NCBI GenBank assembly: GCA_003667245.1
Contig: RCNN01000010.1
Coordinates: 1 to 64,000, forward strand
Reading direction: 5' to 3'
Origin: Heterostelium multicystogenum
Taxonomy: Eukaryota; Evosea; Eumycetozoa; Acytosteliales; Acytosteliaceae
DNA: 64,000 nucleotides
A program made the translations under genes and the position numbers. How positions within the stretch are numbered: the stretch's first letter is position 1; every line of letters begins with the position of its first letter. Below are positions 1 through 12,372 of this stretch, piece after piece. The notes beneath the pieces were generated by a model that had not been told where the DNA came from, did not search any database, and worked only from the letters and a program-made list of their open reading frames with translations.

Positions 1-600
1 TTGGTGGTTTGATACCGACTCTGACAAACAACTCTGGCACCAACAATGGTAGCTCAATAACTTCTCTCAACTCTCTGATTTGTGAATTTCAAACCACCGA
101 TATCGGAATAGTTGATGGCCCTGGGTTCTCTGTAGTCCCATGTTAAAGATGATTGGATCGACTTCACGTGGCAAAATCTTCAAAATAGTCAAAGTAGTAA
201 GATCGAGTGTAACACGGGCACCTGGGACCAAAAGATTGTGCTTTATCTTGATAATTTGAACAGCGTACAACATATCTTGGTCCATTACATGCCTTAACAA
301 TATCTCTAATATAATTAATTGATTTTCAAACAAGGTGTCAATAATCTATTTCCTATCATCTGTTGTCTATCAGTGTTCGACCTACATCTTTCTTCATCTA
401 ATGATCTTAAGACTTCACCAATGATTTCACCAATGTATTGAGTTGCTTTAAGATGATCCTCAGTCTTTGCATAGTCCTTCTTTAGCTTTTTAACCAATTC
501 ATGTGTCCTTATTAAACGCAATTCTGCATTCTTATGTTCGATCAATCTATCTCTATAAGATTGCAATGGCTTGCTCTTTCTTATCCTGTTCAGTTGACAT
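1..600 (-). CDS. psmC6: 26S proteasome AAA-ATPase subunit Rpt4 (partial, runs off left edge)
   Basis: Rpt4/PSMC6 is one of six ATPases in the base of the 19S regulator; it helps unfold ubiquitinated proteins and feed them into the 20S core. The N-terminal coiled coil ([20 protein letters not shown], then [16 protein letters not shown]), the OB-like region ([15 protein letters not shown]), PREVDP and the first part of the AAA domain ([24 protein letters not shown]) are visible. Walker A and B lie beyond the left edge. Two exons are supported: 386-600 and 1-303. The GT-AG intron 304-385 joins EER to [13 protein letters not shown], as in the family. The start is the ATG at 600-598 ([11 protein letters not shown]). 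The reading frame breaks near 560, 235, 130-150 and 70, always inside conserved sequence, so sequence errors are likelier than loss of an essential gene. Confidence 0.85.
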
Positions 601-1028
601 TATTTATTTATATATATATATTATAAAGATAGGTAGAATAGTAGTAGGTAGGTAAATATAAACTAAAGATGTATGTAAAAATAACTAACAATGAGATATG
701 AAATGATAACTAACTAAATATGTAAGAATAATAGTAATAATAATATATTATTTACAAGTAATTAAAATGAGATTGTTAAAAAATATAAAAACTAATATTT
801 TAAAAAGTGATGTTCAGTAGACTTTTAATCACACCAATAAAATTATTTACAAAATTATTTTTTAATTTACTTTTGTTTTTTTGTTTTTTTTTTTTTGTTG
901 AATTTAATTTATTATTAAATTCATTTGTTTTTTTAATTTGTTAATATTGTGATGACTCATAAAGAGATATAGAGGAAAGAAAGCATATATCTATCTCTCT
1001 ATCTGTCTGTCTATCTGTCTAGTCTAAT
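601..1028. other. Intergenic, AT-rich, 5' of psmC6
   Basis: No gene seen. It lies between the psmC6 start and the 3' end of ciao2b, both on the minus strand, so it should hold the psmC6 promoter and the ciao2b 3' end. Contents are a TATATATATA run just upstream of psmC6 (near 610-622), long T tracts (about 868-896) and a CTAT/CTGT tetranucleotide run at about 988-1022. Confidence 0.6.
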
Positions 1029-1635
1029 CTATTCAATCGGTAGTTTAATACATTCGTTGACTACATTTTAAAATCGATGAACTTGAATCTAAAGCTGCTG
1101 AAACTCTTTCTTTATCATTTAGTTGTTTATTTACTTTAAGATTTGAGTTGAGTATTTAATGTTAGTTTGGATGATCTATTTCTTATATGATTTATAAAGT
1201 TTGTAATATGATGATTTTGATGGGAGACATACCAGATTGTTCGGATGAATGACTACCAGGTGTGACTTTTACATCTACTTTAAAACGTTGTGGTAAACTT
1301 CTTGATAGTTTCTCTTTGATCGAAAGTCCTATGATGTTTGCCATTGAGCAGTGTGGTACTGTGGGTGTGAAGTAGAGTCGAATGAGATTGTTGTCTATAT
1401 CTATCTTTATATTCTCGTGTCTGACTACATTGAGTTGCTCAAGCGTCAGTGGATGTTCAGGATCATTTATATCTCTAACCAAATCGAATATCTCATAAAC
1501 ATCAAAGTCATCGACAGTCTGTTCATCCTCTGTGAATCTCTCACTATATAAGCTGCTATTATTATCCGACTCATCCTTGCTATAAACCACAGGATTAGGG
1601 TTGATAAATCCTTCTTCTTTTTGTGCTGCTGACAT
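1029..1635 (-). CDS. ciao2b: CIAO2B/FAM96B (MIP18 family), cytosolic Fe-S assembly
   Basis: CIAO2B is part of the CIA targeting complex (with CIAO1 and MMS19) that delivers iron-sulfur clusters to cytosolic and nuclear apoproteins. Family blocks run in order: [38 protein letters not shown] with the conserved Cys, [20 protein letters not shown], then [14 protein letters not shown] and [11 protein letters not shown] at the C terminus. The start is ATG at 1635-1633 (MSAAQKEEG); a longer upstream frame is not supported by homology. Exons are 1233-1635 and 1029-1133. The 99-nt intron 1134-1232 is phase 1 and restores [15 protein letters not shown]. One base is missing near 1072, just before VVNECIK. 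The gene is head to head with spermidine synthase across 298 nt (1636-1933), a likely shared promoter region. Confidence 0.9.
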
Positions 1636-1933
1636 TATCGTCGACTGTATCTCTATGTCTATGTAATATATACTAGATTTAAGCAAATCTAAATAAACAA
1701 ATAAAAAGTAAAAGTAAAATTAATAACAATCTTGAGAATCTCCCGCATTTTGTGCTTTGGCATTTTGGAAATTTAAATAAATTTGAATTTAAATTAATTT
1801 TAGTAATTTTTCGTTTTTGTAGGTTTTATTCTCAATTAGGGGTCTGTTTGCATTGCATATCATTCATTTTAGTTTAAAATTGAACAAGATATCTTTTATT
1901 ATATATCTTAGATTAATCAATAGTTAGACAAAT

Positions 1934-2893
<960 letters not shown>

Positions 2894-3317
2894 ACATCTA
2901 AAGTAATCAATCCACTATTTTTTTAAAATACCTCAAACTCAATCAAAGATATCCTATCTTGTTGATTCAATGACTATTCATTCCATTCTACAATTCAACT
3001 GTTAGTTCAGTTTACTGATGTCAACTTGCACAAATGAAAGAAATCCCAAAAGCCGCTATCCAAAAAAAAATATTTAGAAATATCTGACCAAAGCAAAATC
3101 CCGACTGTAATCGGACTTTTTTATGTATAGGATGTAGGGCGAATCCGCGAATGATTTATTTTTAAAATGTAATGTTCCTTTTTTTCTATTTTTTTTTTGA
3201 TCGTTGATTCCATGAGGACTATCATGAAAGTTTAAATAAATAATATGTGGGATAAGGTATTCGTGTACGCTAAAATTGTTGAATATGATTGATGGTTTGA
3301 TTTGTTTTGTGTTTGAT
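2894..3317. other. Intergenic between two converging genes
   Basis: No gene seen. This is the shared 3' region of spermidine synthase and HMG-CoA lyase. It contains A and T tracts and a weak hairpin followed by T (CCGA at 3101-3104, TCGG at 3111-3114, then T-rich), too short to call a functional element. Confidence 0.5.
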
Positions 3318-4443
3318 CTATATACAGGTTCGTTGAGCTTTGTGTGAGAGTGCTAATGATACTTTTGAGCTTGGTGTTTTACCTAGAATGTTGGATATCC
3401 ACAGACTGATGTCCAAGACTTTATCGAGGTTCACTTTACAATCGATTCCTAAATCTTTCATCATCATAGAGGACATCCTCAGTAGCTACATTACCGGATG
3501 CTCCAACTGCGTATGGGCATCCACCGAGACCAGCAACAGAGCTGTCTACTACGTTGATACCAAACTGAAGTGCCGTCAGAATGTTGGCGAGAGCTTGGCC
3601 ATAGGTGTCGTGGAAGTGGACTGCTAAACTGCTGAGTGGGATCTCCTTGGAGACAGCGGAGAGCATCTTGAATGTTGTACCGGGTGTTCCGATTCCAATG
3701 GTATCACCAAGTGAGATTTCGTAGCAACCAAACTCATAGAGCTTGCGTGAAACTTCGGCAACCTTTTCCACAGAGATTCTTCCTTCGTATGGGCAGCCAA
3801 GTACGCATGAAACGTAGCCTCTAATCTTTATATCGTGCTCTTTTGCGGCGTCACAGACATCTTTGTATCGTGCTAAACTTTCTTCGATGGAGGCATTGAT
3901 ATTTTTTTTTGAAAAACTTTCGGAAGCGGCGGCAAAACAAGGCTATTTCTTTTGCACCCGATGCCAATGCCTTATTAAATCCCTGTAGATTTGGGGTCAA
4001 TGTTGGATATGATACTCCTGGAACAGGGACAATTCCTGCCATAAACTTCTTTACAATCTGCCATCTATAATAACATAATCATTCATTAATATGATGATTG
4101 ACGAGTTGAGTATCAGCTTATACATACCTGTGGAACCCATTTTGGTGATACGAATGAGGTTGCCTCTACTACTGATAGGCCTGTGTTTGCTAGCCTGTTG
4201 ATCAAATCGATCTTTACGTTGGTTGGTACTATTTGCTTTTCATTTTGTAAACCGTCTCTTGGACCGACTTCTACAATCTTTACATATTCAGGGAATGGTC
4301 CAAACTGATTGTCACAACAATATTAGCAATGAATAACTGACTTTCATACAATTATACATACGTTTTAATATCTTGTTTTAATGTGATTGGGTTTGTTACA
4401 ACAGTGATGAATGATCTTCTACTACTACTGCTGTTGCTAGCAT
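3318..4443 (-). CDS. hmgcl: Hydroxymethylglutaryl-CoA lyase, mitochondrial
   Basis: Cleaves HMG-CoA to acetoacetate and acetyl-CoA, the last step of leucine breakdown and ketogenesis. Visible motifs in order: [109 protein letters not shown] with the active-site Cys loop, and NVATEDV. The short exon 1 (4362-4443) starts MLAT and reads [11 protein letters not shown], a basic/hydroxylated leader that fits a mitochondrial presequence. Exons 2 and 3 are 4128-4304 and 3318-4064; both introns begin GTATGT. Frame breaks occur in exon 1 (about 4415), twice or more in exon 3 (about 4043 and 3945), and after DVLY near 3472, where one extra base precedes [11 protein letters not shown]. The gene ends KAQRTCI. 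Confidence 0.9.
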
Positions 4444-5694
4444 TGTAGATTGAATTTATAATTTATACTATTGAGTAATCTACTCTTTTTACATGCATTA
4501 AATATTGAATACATTTCTATCTTTCTTCTTATCTATCTGACTTTTAGTTTATTTAAAATACTTTAAGTTCAATATATTAATAGTTTAAGATTAAATAATA
4601 ATGGGTTGTAATTGTAATGATGGTTTGAAGTAAGGTTGAAGTTGAAGTTGAATGGGTTGAGCTGGGTTTGAGTAAGTAGGTTGAATAAGTTTGAATTTAA
4701 AAATGCGTATTTGTTTGCTTTTATTTCTCGATAATATATATTTGAAGAAGTTGACTATTGATCTATCGATCTATTGAATCTAAAGATATATAACCACTAT
4801 TAAATGAATATGTGGAAAAGATAGATAATTAGAGATAATATGAATAAATTAATATCTGTGTCTGTGTATCTCTGTGTGTGTGTCCTCTGTGTGTCTCTGT
4901 GAGTCTGTGTTTAATTTGTAAAATGAACTTTAATTTGATGTTGTTTGTTTATTTATGAGTGTGTTGTGTTGTTGTTTTGTGTTGTTTTGTTTTGAGTATG
5001 TTGCATGCGTGCTTTCAGTTCTGTTCTGGGGTGTTGGTTTTGTTAAACAATGAGTAGACAGCAGTAATTCCGAAGGCGTGTTAGCACTTAAAACATTTTT
5101 AATTTAAATCAAATCAAATAAAACTAAATGAACTCTGACAAGGGGGTGGTTAGTGGGAAAAGAGGGGTTTGTTTTTTACATTTGGTACGAGTGATTCAAT
5201 TTGGAATTTTTGCAAACATGAGTATGACAACAAATCAACGATTAGTTGATGTCATTAAAAACATAAAATTTACACTTTACTGAATCGAGTTCCCAAAAAT
5301 AAAAGCAATAGAAAAATCAGATTTTTCATATTCTATGTAGAACACTCGCATAGAATGAACGATCAGAGGAACAGTGAAGTCAAAATACTCGAGTGAGTGT
5401 GTGTAGTGAATCACCATTTGCCCACACCACGGTGATTTTGATTTGTGAACATCAAAACAATGAAATGGTCAAGTCAAACTTTGAAACGTTGACTAACCTA
5501 TCCTCTGACTGACTTCTGATCACAAGTTTATTTTAGTTTTTGCTTGACTTAATTTGGTAGTGATCAATATTGTGTTTGACTTATTTGATATGACAGATTA
5601 AAAGATGAATATGTTTGTTTTAATGATACAACAAGATTTATTTACTAGTATTTCAAATAGATTTGAATGATGGCTCATCACAAGGGTGGGCCGT
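4444..5694. other. Long intergenic region upstream of HMG-CoA lyase and downstream of annexin
   Basis: No convincing gene in 1.25 kb. It holds a TG/TCTG-rich microsatellite (4856-4916), GTTGTGTTGTTTTG-type runs (4955-4995), G-rich patches (about 5140-5170) and a 7-bp inverted repeat AATCACC/GGTGATT at 5409-5415 and 5431-5437. A 21-codon frame starting MSMTTNQRL at about 5219 is followed in the same frame by more open stretches divided by stops; too little to call a gene. Confidence 0.5.
4856..4916. repeat. TG/TCTG-rich microsatellite
   Basis: Imperfect TCTG and TG repeats of about 60 nt, intergenic. Confidence 0.8.
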
Positions 5695-6657
5695 TTAAAC
5701 TGTAACGATGTCAAGCAATAACTTCTTGTAGTCACCGGAGCAATCCTTTTCGATGTCGTGTTGAAGTGATCTTCCAACGGTGGCAGCGTAGGCTCTGGCG
5801 ACATTGGTGATGAATGGTTGGCAGTATACGACGTTTCTGATGAGAGTCTCGTCGTTGGTTCCGACACCAGCCATTGACTTGTGGAGTACTCTGGCAAAGT
5901 AGGCGAATGAGTCTTGGGAAAAGAGGAGGATGGACTTCAAGGCTGATCTGATATCACCAGAGAATTCGCTTTCGATGGCCTTCTCGAGTGAGTGCTTCTT
6001 GTGGATGGTCTCGTAGATTCTGGCAATCTCACGGATTTGAAGGAAGTTACGGTTGGCAAAGATCTTGATGAAGGTCTTCTCGTCGGTTCCGATCTTACCC
6101 TCACCGGCCTTGTAGAGTGCCTCGGCGTCGGTGGCAGCTCTAGCTGGGTCGACAATCCATGACTCATCACGTGGGTCCAAGAGCTCTTCCAACAAGTGCT
6201 TGTAGTCACCGCTGGTCTCGGAGGAGATGGCGTGCTTGAGTGACTTTCCGGTTTGAGTGGCGAAGATTTGGCTGATTCTGGCCTTTTGAGCGTTGTTTCT
6301 GGTGACGAGGATTTCAGTCAAGACAGCCTCGTTGGTTCCGACACCCTTCATGGCCTTGATCAAGGACTCGACGTCAAAGATGGCTGGGTCGGTGAGGAGG
6401 GCAATCAAACCCTTCTCAAAGTTACCAGAGGTCTCAGACTTGATGTCCTTGATCAAATCTCTTCCGACGTGGGTGGTGTACTCTCTGATGATTCCGGCAC
6501 GCTCCTCCCAGTTACGGTTGGCAAGAATGGTGATCAAAGTTTTCTCATCGGTTCCAATTCCCTTCATAGCCTTTCTCAACATCTCAGCGTCCTTCTTGAG
6601 GTCGTGGGCAATTGAGAATGGAGTGTAGCATGCAAATGGTACAGCTGGAGCTTGCAT
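5695..6657 (-). CDS. Annexin, four repeats, short N terminus
   Basis: Calcium-dependent phospholipid-binding protein of cytosol and membranes. The 320-residue frame has four annexin repeats with GxGT calcium loops: KGIGTDEKT (about residue 32), KGVGTNEAV (about 105), GKIGTDEKT (about 190) and AGVGTNDET (about 265). Each is followed roughly 40 residues later by an acidic cap in SETSG, SETSG, SEFSG and KDCSG, so all four type II sites look usable. The N terminus before repeat 1 is only about 25 residues (MQAPAVPFACYTPFS), lacking the long Gly/Pro/Tyr-rich tail of the annexin VII type known in Dictyostelium. No intron and no frame break, unlike most neighbours. ATG at 6657-6655 is the only start that gives a full repeat 1. 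Confidence 0.95.
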   Translation of the reverse strand: MQAPAVPFACYTPFSIAHDLKKDAEMLRKAMKGIGTDEKTLITILANRNWEERAGIIREYTTHVGRDLIKDIKSETSGNFEKGLIALLTDPAIFDVESLIKAMKGVGTNEAVLTEILVTRNNAQKARISQIFATQTGKSLKHAISSETSGDYKHLLEELLDPRDESWIVDPARAATDAEALYKAGEGKIGTDEKTFIKIFANRNFLQIREIARIYETIHKKHSLEKAIESEFSGDIRSALKSILLFSQDSFAYFARVLHKSMAGVGTNDETLIRNVVYCQPFITNVARAYAATVGRSLQHDIEKDCSGDYKKLLLDIVTV

Positions 6658-7835
6658 CTTATAGATATTTTAAATTTATAAGTTTATAAAAAGATAATAG
6701 TAATTGAATTTGGTGAATGATAAATTGATAGAGGATGAGAAAATTAAATGGTTTAAGAGCCTTGGAATCTTTTATTTATATGTGGTGGTTGGACTCCTTT
6801 ATTACAGCAAGCTCCAAGCAAAGAAATCAAAAAATTAATAATAATAATAATTATAAATTAAATTCAAGTAAAATCTTGTGTTGCCTATTTTCATTAATCA
6901 CATTTCAGTTCAGGTCGTGACACACTAGGGATCAACCTTTACAGTTGTTGTTTTTCAATTTTTTCAGGTTTTGCAGACTTTTTTTTTAAACAGGTTGCAC
7001 ATAAATTAAAATCAAATCTATCTAGGTTTGGGTGATGTTTGATGGTTTAGAAGTCCCAGTGTTAAGAATTGATCTTTTTAGCTCGTACTTTATTATTATT
7101 ATTTGACTGTAGAGATGGAGGTCTTCAAGCAGATCCGTTGTTTGATTTTAGTTTCTTTTTGGTAGATGATCTATAGTTGGATCATCAAGTTGCAATCAAA
7201 AAAACAAAGAATTTGCCAAAATTCTTTTAATTTAGTTTCATTTTTATCGATTTTTTTAGCACTAAACCATGCAATTAAACAAAGGGTTGTTTAATTTTTC
7301 AGACATTTTATTTGGATTTCAGAAAAATCAAACAAGGTGGTATGAAAGTTCGAACTTTCATGCTCCATTCTGTTTTATCATCTTGACAAGGTTGTTTCTG
7401 TCTAATGAGTGGTTGTTTATTGAAGTGATTCTGATGATTCAATTTAACCATTATAACAGATATTTAGGTGAATCACTAATATGACGAAGTGTTTCTCCAA
7501 AATACATTACATTCAAATAATTGATGTTACCTTTAAAATAATGATTATTAGTTACTGATAAAGTTATTTTAACTTAAGCCCATACATTGAAAAGGAAAAG
7601 GAAAGGATTATTTCATTTGAAGTATAAAACAATTTAAACAGAATAAATTATTATCTACTATTGGGCATGGTTGATTCTTTTCTTCTTATCTTAATTTGAA
7701 TATTCCATCCAAGCTCATTGAAATACTAAAAACTTCTATTTTTTGAACCAGCACCAAACTGGAAACAAAAAAAAGACGAAACAAAACAGCTGATCACTTT
7801 AAATTCCTTTCAATTACAATCATCAATACAACAAC
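6658..7835. other. Long intergenic region upstream of annexin
   Basis: No gene I can support. Promoter of the annexin is expected near 6660-6720 (AT-rich). Open frames at 6735-6920 and 7269-7484 have hydrophobic, AT-driven composition and no recognisable domain. Confidence 0.5.
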
Positions 7836-8315
7836 ATGGAGAACATGAAAGACACCCTTTTGTTAACTCAATTTAAAAACAACAATTTATCACAAGAGAT
7901 TAAATTATCTATGGTAAGAAATAAAAGTTGAATAGCAATACTAATAATAAAATTGCCCAGTTTGAATTCAATGGTTAAAATTGCACCATTTAAAATGTAA
8001 ATGAATGTGGTTTAAAACGAGACTCCAAGTTGAACAACAAAGTTTTAAAATTTTAATGGGTCACCCTCATACTAAGGTATCCTACAAGATTGGAAAAGAT
8101 TTAGTTTAACATGTAAAATGGGTTACAGTTATCTTGTTAGTTATTAATTAAAATTGTGATTAATAAATTTAATATTATTGAACTAATGTAAAATAGAGCT
8201 AACTCAATTCATTACATTTCATTCTTCAAAACAAGATAAACAAATAAATGAATTGATGTATTATCTTTATCACATAAATAAACATCAACAATATTTATTT
8301 TATCAAATCTCATGA
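7836..8315 (+). CDS. Possible small two- or three-exon gene, unrecognised
   Basis: I do not recognise the product. Exon 1 (7836-7913) reads MENMKDTLLLTQFKNNNLSQ and on to KLSM, then a good GTAAGA donor. An acceptor TAGAG at 8194-8198 opens exon 2 (8199-8315) in phase: LTQFITFHSSKQDKQINELM then YYLYHINKHQQYLFYQIS and a TGA. That TGA sits directly before a GTAAGT donor (8316), and a third open segment (DSLSFQFGQSPHFFRG, about 8380-8434) follows an AG. One missing base could therefore join three exons into a protein of about 80 residues. The composition is Asn/Gln-rich and helical. It lies tail to tail with WDR83. Chance AT-rich sequence is a real alternative. Confidence 0.35.
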
Positions 8316-8618
8316 GTAAGTATTCTTTTAGAACTATATATAAGTACTTAAACAGTTACTAAATCAAGTTATTCATTGAAGATTCACTAAGTTTCCAATT
8401 TGGACAAAGTCCACATTTTTTTCGAGGATAAAATAAATATTGTTGAATGGAATGTATTTATTAATAAAGAACATCATCTATTCAATTAATAATAATGTAT
8501 GTTTAATTCTGTTTATTCATTTGAATCCAAAAGTGTTGAGAATGGAGAGTGAAGATCGTTGAATGGTAGTACTGTGTTGCCAATTAATTGCTAAGTTGGT
8601 AGACATGTAGTTGTTCGT
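8316..8618. other. Intergenic, WDR83 3' side
   Basis: AT-rich; may contain a third exon of the small gene upstream (about 8380-8434). Otherwise nothing seen. Confidence 0.4.
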
Positions 8619-9724
8619 TCATTTTCTTTCCCAATATCTAATGGTGTTGTCTGTTGATGCAGAAACAATGATGTGTTGCTTGGGGTGAGTGTCGATTGAT
8701 GTGACGACATTTTTGTGGGCTTTAAGCTTGTCGACTACGTATCCTTCAACAATGTCCCAAAGGTAGATATCATTGTCTTCGGACCCACTGACAACAAGTG
8801 AGTCATCAAACACGGTACAGCTGTTTAGTTTGTATACACTGTTGCGATGGCCTGTGAAATCATTGAGTAAATCACCTGTTTTCTTTTCTAATAATTGAAT
8901 ACTTGAACTCATGGAGCTCACCAACAAACACTTCTTATCATGTGTCAAATAAACCGAGGACAATGCATCTATTGAAAAACAACCATGATCAGTCAAGAAT
9001 CACTCAACTGGAAATCGATTAATACATACGATTCATTTGATCATATTTTAATTTTCCATTTCTGATGTCGTAGATTCTAACGCCACCATCAACACTTGTG
9101 GATATAATCTCGAACTCATCGTCGTTGAAAATGACCGATGTGATACTGTCTTGAGCATCATCAAGAACCTGAATAGGATCAATGTTTCTTGACTTCAAAT
9201 CCCATATCTTGATACTCTTATCATAGGATCCAGAGAGAAGAACCGACTGATCTTTGTTCAAAGCTATTGAATTTATAGTCTGTTTGGCAATAACAAGTTA
9301 GTAAGCAATCCATTCAGTCTCAATTATGGGATTCATTCCACACCATACATACATGTGAATGACCTTTGAACTTTCTTATAGTCTCACCCGATGGGATATC
9401 CCACTGATACAACTGTCTTTCCGCACAGCTGTATATATGATTGTTATCAGCAGAGCTACAGACATCGAGCACAGGATAACCATGTCCACCAAAAGTATGA
9501 ACCAACAACTGTTTAACTGGATTCCATAGTTTAATAGTTTTATCTTGTGAACCACTCAAGCAATATTGACCATCATCTTGAAAGTAAATAAATTCGATAA
9601 CCAATAAGTTAGTTTACTTGATTCAACTCAACACAGTGTATATCGATCGAAACATACGATTGAATCTTACAACTAAAACTGATCCTTGGTGACCTGTTAA
9701 TTCTTTGCTATTGGTAAACTTCAT
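8619..9724 (-). CDS. wdr83: WD40-repeat protein WDR83 (MORG1) homologue
   Basis: Seven-bladed WD40 propeller of 296 residues. The human homologue is found with spliceosomal C complexes and as an ERK scaffold. Four exons join perfectly in frame: 9658-9724 (MKFTNSKELTGHQGSVLVVR), 9353-9576 (YCLSGSQDKTIKLWNP, LDVCSSADNN, RQLYQWDIPSGETIRKFKGH), 9030-9279 (VLLSGSYDKSIKIWDLKSRN, QVLDDAQDSITSV, STSVDGGVRIYDIRNGKL) and 8619-8968 (LSSVYLTHDKKCLLVSSM, EKKTGDLLNDFTGHRNSVYK, VVSGSEDNDIYLWDIVEG, IIVSASTDNTIRYWERK). The block order LWNP, LDEAxD-like QVLDDAQD, DGGVRIYD and WDIVEG is specific to WDR83 among WD40 proteins. Introns are 61-81 nt. No frame break. Confidence 0.92.
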
Positions 9725-10600
9725 TCATTCATTCGTTCACTGAGCAACAGGATGGGTTCTTAACTTTTGAAATATTGGCAATCAACAACTTTCTCTAAAT
9801 GAAGTTCTTTATTTCATAATTTGCAAATTGTTTCCCCCTTTTATTTTTATAAGAAATAGTAAAATTAAATAAATAAATTAAAAAATATTTTTTGTTTGAT
9901 TTTATTTAAAAATTAATATAAAATAATATTAAGTACCTTTTTATTTATTTATCTTACAAAATAGTCTATCTAGTCGCATCCAGTCTAGTCTTGTCTATTC
10001 ATTTATATCATTCTTTGATAACATTTATAAAACAACCAAAGCCATCAAAAAGACTCAATTCAACTACACCACTAAAAAAACAATAATAGTAATAATAATA
10101 TAAACTATAACTACTGTAATAATAACAATAAAAACATAAGTAGTTTGTTTATTAGTTGATAATAAATAGAGTAGGTAAGTTCAAATGTTAGTTTGACTTT
10201 GTTTGTTTGCATTTGTTTGTTATTATTTTTATTTTATTAGTTATTAATTTGACATTCATTATAAAGTATTTAAAAGAGGAGAGGAGGTGAGAATGTGTTA
10301 TATTGTTGTTTGTGGTGTGTGTATTTAAGTGTGTGTGAGTACTCATATTCAAAAAAAACACATTTATAAAGCTTTTATTAATATTCTCATAGAATTAGTT
10401 ATATTTAGTTTGTTTCTATTCTATCTTTAGTTCTTAGAGTTACATATCCAGTTAGTTAGTTAGTCAGTAATTCAGTCAACCAGTCGCTTGATAGATTAGA
10501 TTCAAACATCTATCAAATAACTAAACTTATTTGATCGAGAATAGTAAAGAGAGAATATAAGATAGTTTATTTTAGAAATATATTAGATAATAGTGTAAAA
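9725..10600. other. Divergent intergenic region, WDR83 / CUE protein
   Basis: Between two head-to-head genes, so it should hold both promoters. It shows T tracts, AATAATAATA repeats (about 10080-10135), GTGTGTGT (10315-10340) and GTTAGTTAGTTAG (about 10450-10470). No gene seen. Confidence 0.5.
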
Positions 10601-12192
10601 ATGGAAGAGGAATCTATGCAGAATAATAATAATAGTAGCAGCAATATTGATGGTGGAATTAATAACAATGATAAGGATGGTATTGGAACACCAACAACAG
10701 TCTTGTCGGCTCAAAGTCCAACTTTAAGTGAGGACAACAACAATAATAATATACAAAATCATGGAATTCTTGGTAACAAGATTGGAGGTATAATGTTTCC
10801 GACATTTGCTTCTAATTCGAATGATTATTCACCAACTGCAGCGGCATCAGCTCAACACATGAGACCTGTTGTATCATTGCCATTGGCAGATCCAAACAGA
10901 TATAATAATGATAAAGGCGATGAAACTAATGGCAGTAAGAAACACGAGTTTAGTTTGCATACCAGATTCACTCCATACCGAGTTACGCCACACTTGGATT
11001 ACCAAGATCGTCTCGAACTAGTTGAACAGATCGTCTCTATGTTCCCTCTACTTGAGAAAGATGGTAAAGTTTACTCAATCCTTGAACGTAATTCTTGGAG
11101 TGTGGAAAAGAGTATTCCTGAGTTGCAAAAAAGACACGATCAACAGGAGTTAATTGCTGAGCAAGCTAAAAAATTGAATTTGGGAGGCGGAGATATCAAT
11201 GATTCAAGTCAGGAGATGTCAGAAGGCAGATCAATATCATTGTCAGATTCAATGAGCTATGAAGACGAGGATGAAGAGTTACTGGCAGATGAGGATGATC
11301 TTCCTCCAGCTACAGAAGAGTCTCTGTTCCCGAAGCTCAATGAGGATATAAAGACTTTACAAGACATCTTTGGCAACACCTATCAGGAGTTTGAATTGAA
11401 GGGTTATTATATCATGTGTAATGGTAATCTCGAGCTTGTTATCGACCAATTGGTGAATGAACAAAACCAAATAAATAAACTCAAAGAGGAGAAACCAGCT
11501 GCGCCACTGCCACCAAGACAACCACTCACCAGCAGACTTTCAGAAGCAGAAAAGCGTGCATTACAATTACAATTGATTGAAGAACAAGAGAAACTTGAAA
11601 AGAATTTTGAGCACATTAAGAAAGAGAAAGAATCATCTCATCCCAATAAGAAAACATATTCACAACAAGAAATTTTAAAAGTATGTATATGCACTCAATC
11701 TTAATTTCCAACATTTTCCTAACTCTACGAATTCATCTGCATCAGGAACTGAAAGAATTATTTGGAAAGACAGTAGAAGAAGGTGTAATTGATTGGGTAG
11801 CTTATTCATGCGATTATAATTTAGGAAATTGTGTTACTCAATTGATTGATCTAAAGAACAATGCACTGATGAAGAAAGGTCAGGCTGCAGCTACCGAGGC
11901 TATAAAACCACAGCTAGATCCATCCGTCCAAATGAAGCTACAACTTGGAGTTGCTGAGCTACTTAATGGAATGGCACCGAAATCCGAAGCTATGACAGAT
12001 GACAATACAACAACTCCTACATCCTTGACATCACAGGTTTCATTCGATTCTTTCATCACCGATGTACAGAGTAAACTTACAGTTCCCCACACTGAAACAA
12101 CCACAACTACAAACACTAAATCACCAAGTTTATGGGGAGCATCAGCGCAAACCAATATTAAATTAGATAAAGCAGATCATGATAAGAAATAA
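10601..12192 (+). CDS. Protein with three CUE/UBA-like segments
   Basis: A 508-residue protein in two exons (10601-11680 and 11746-12192; the intron starts GTATGT and is phase 0, giving EILK-ELKELFG). After an Asn-rich leader (residues 1-110) there are three spaced helical modules: DRLELVEQIVSMFPLLEKDG with the MFP motif of CUE domains (about 145-190), EDIKTLQDIFGNTYQEFELK (about 247-290), and EILKELKELFGKTVEEGVID with NLGNCVTQLIDLKNN (about 355-405). CUE/UBA modules bind ubiquitin, so a ubiquitin-receptor or adaptor role in the cytosol is inferred. An acidic linker and a charged coiled-coil stretch (SEAEKRALQLQLIEEQEKLE) separate modules 1, 2 and 3. The C terminus is Thr/Ser-rich. I do not recognise a named orthologue. 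No frame break. Confidence 0.85.
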
Positions 12193-12372
12193 CCATATTA
12201 AGATTGTAAAGATGAAGAAAATATAAAGAAATGTGGTCATGCCCACCACCCTATCATTAATTATTTATATTAAATTAGAAATAATTGATTGATTTGTGAT
12301 TTAACAAAAAATCTAAATCCAAGCTTTTTGTTATTATTTCTTGTTATATTTAAACTATCTTTTTATTATCTT

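Noticed and set aside
3101..3120. Hairpin followed by T run resembling an intrinsic terminator
   Set aside because: Only a 4-bp stem, and this is a nuclear eukaryotic genome where such terminators are not used by RNA polymerase II.
6253..6628. Plus-strand open frames inside the annexin gene
   Set aside because: Antisense shadows of a highly conserved gene; no domain and no independent codon signal.
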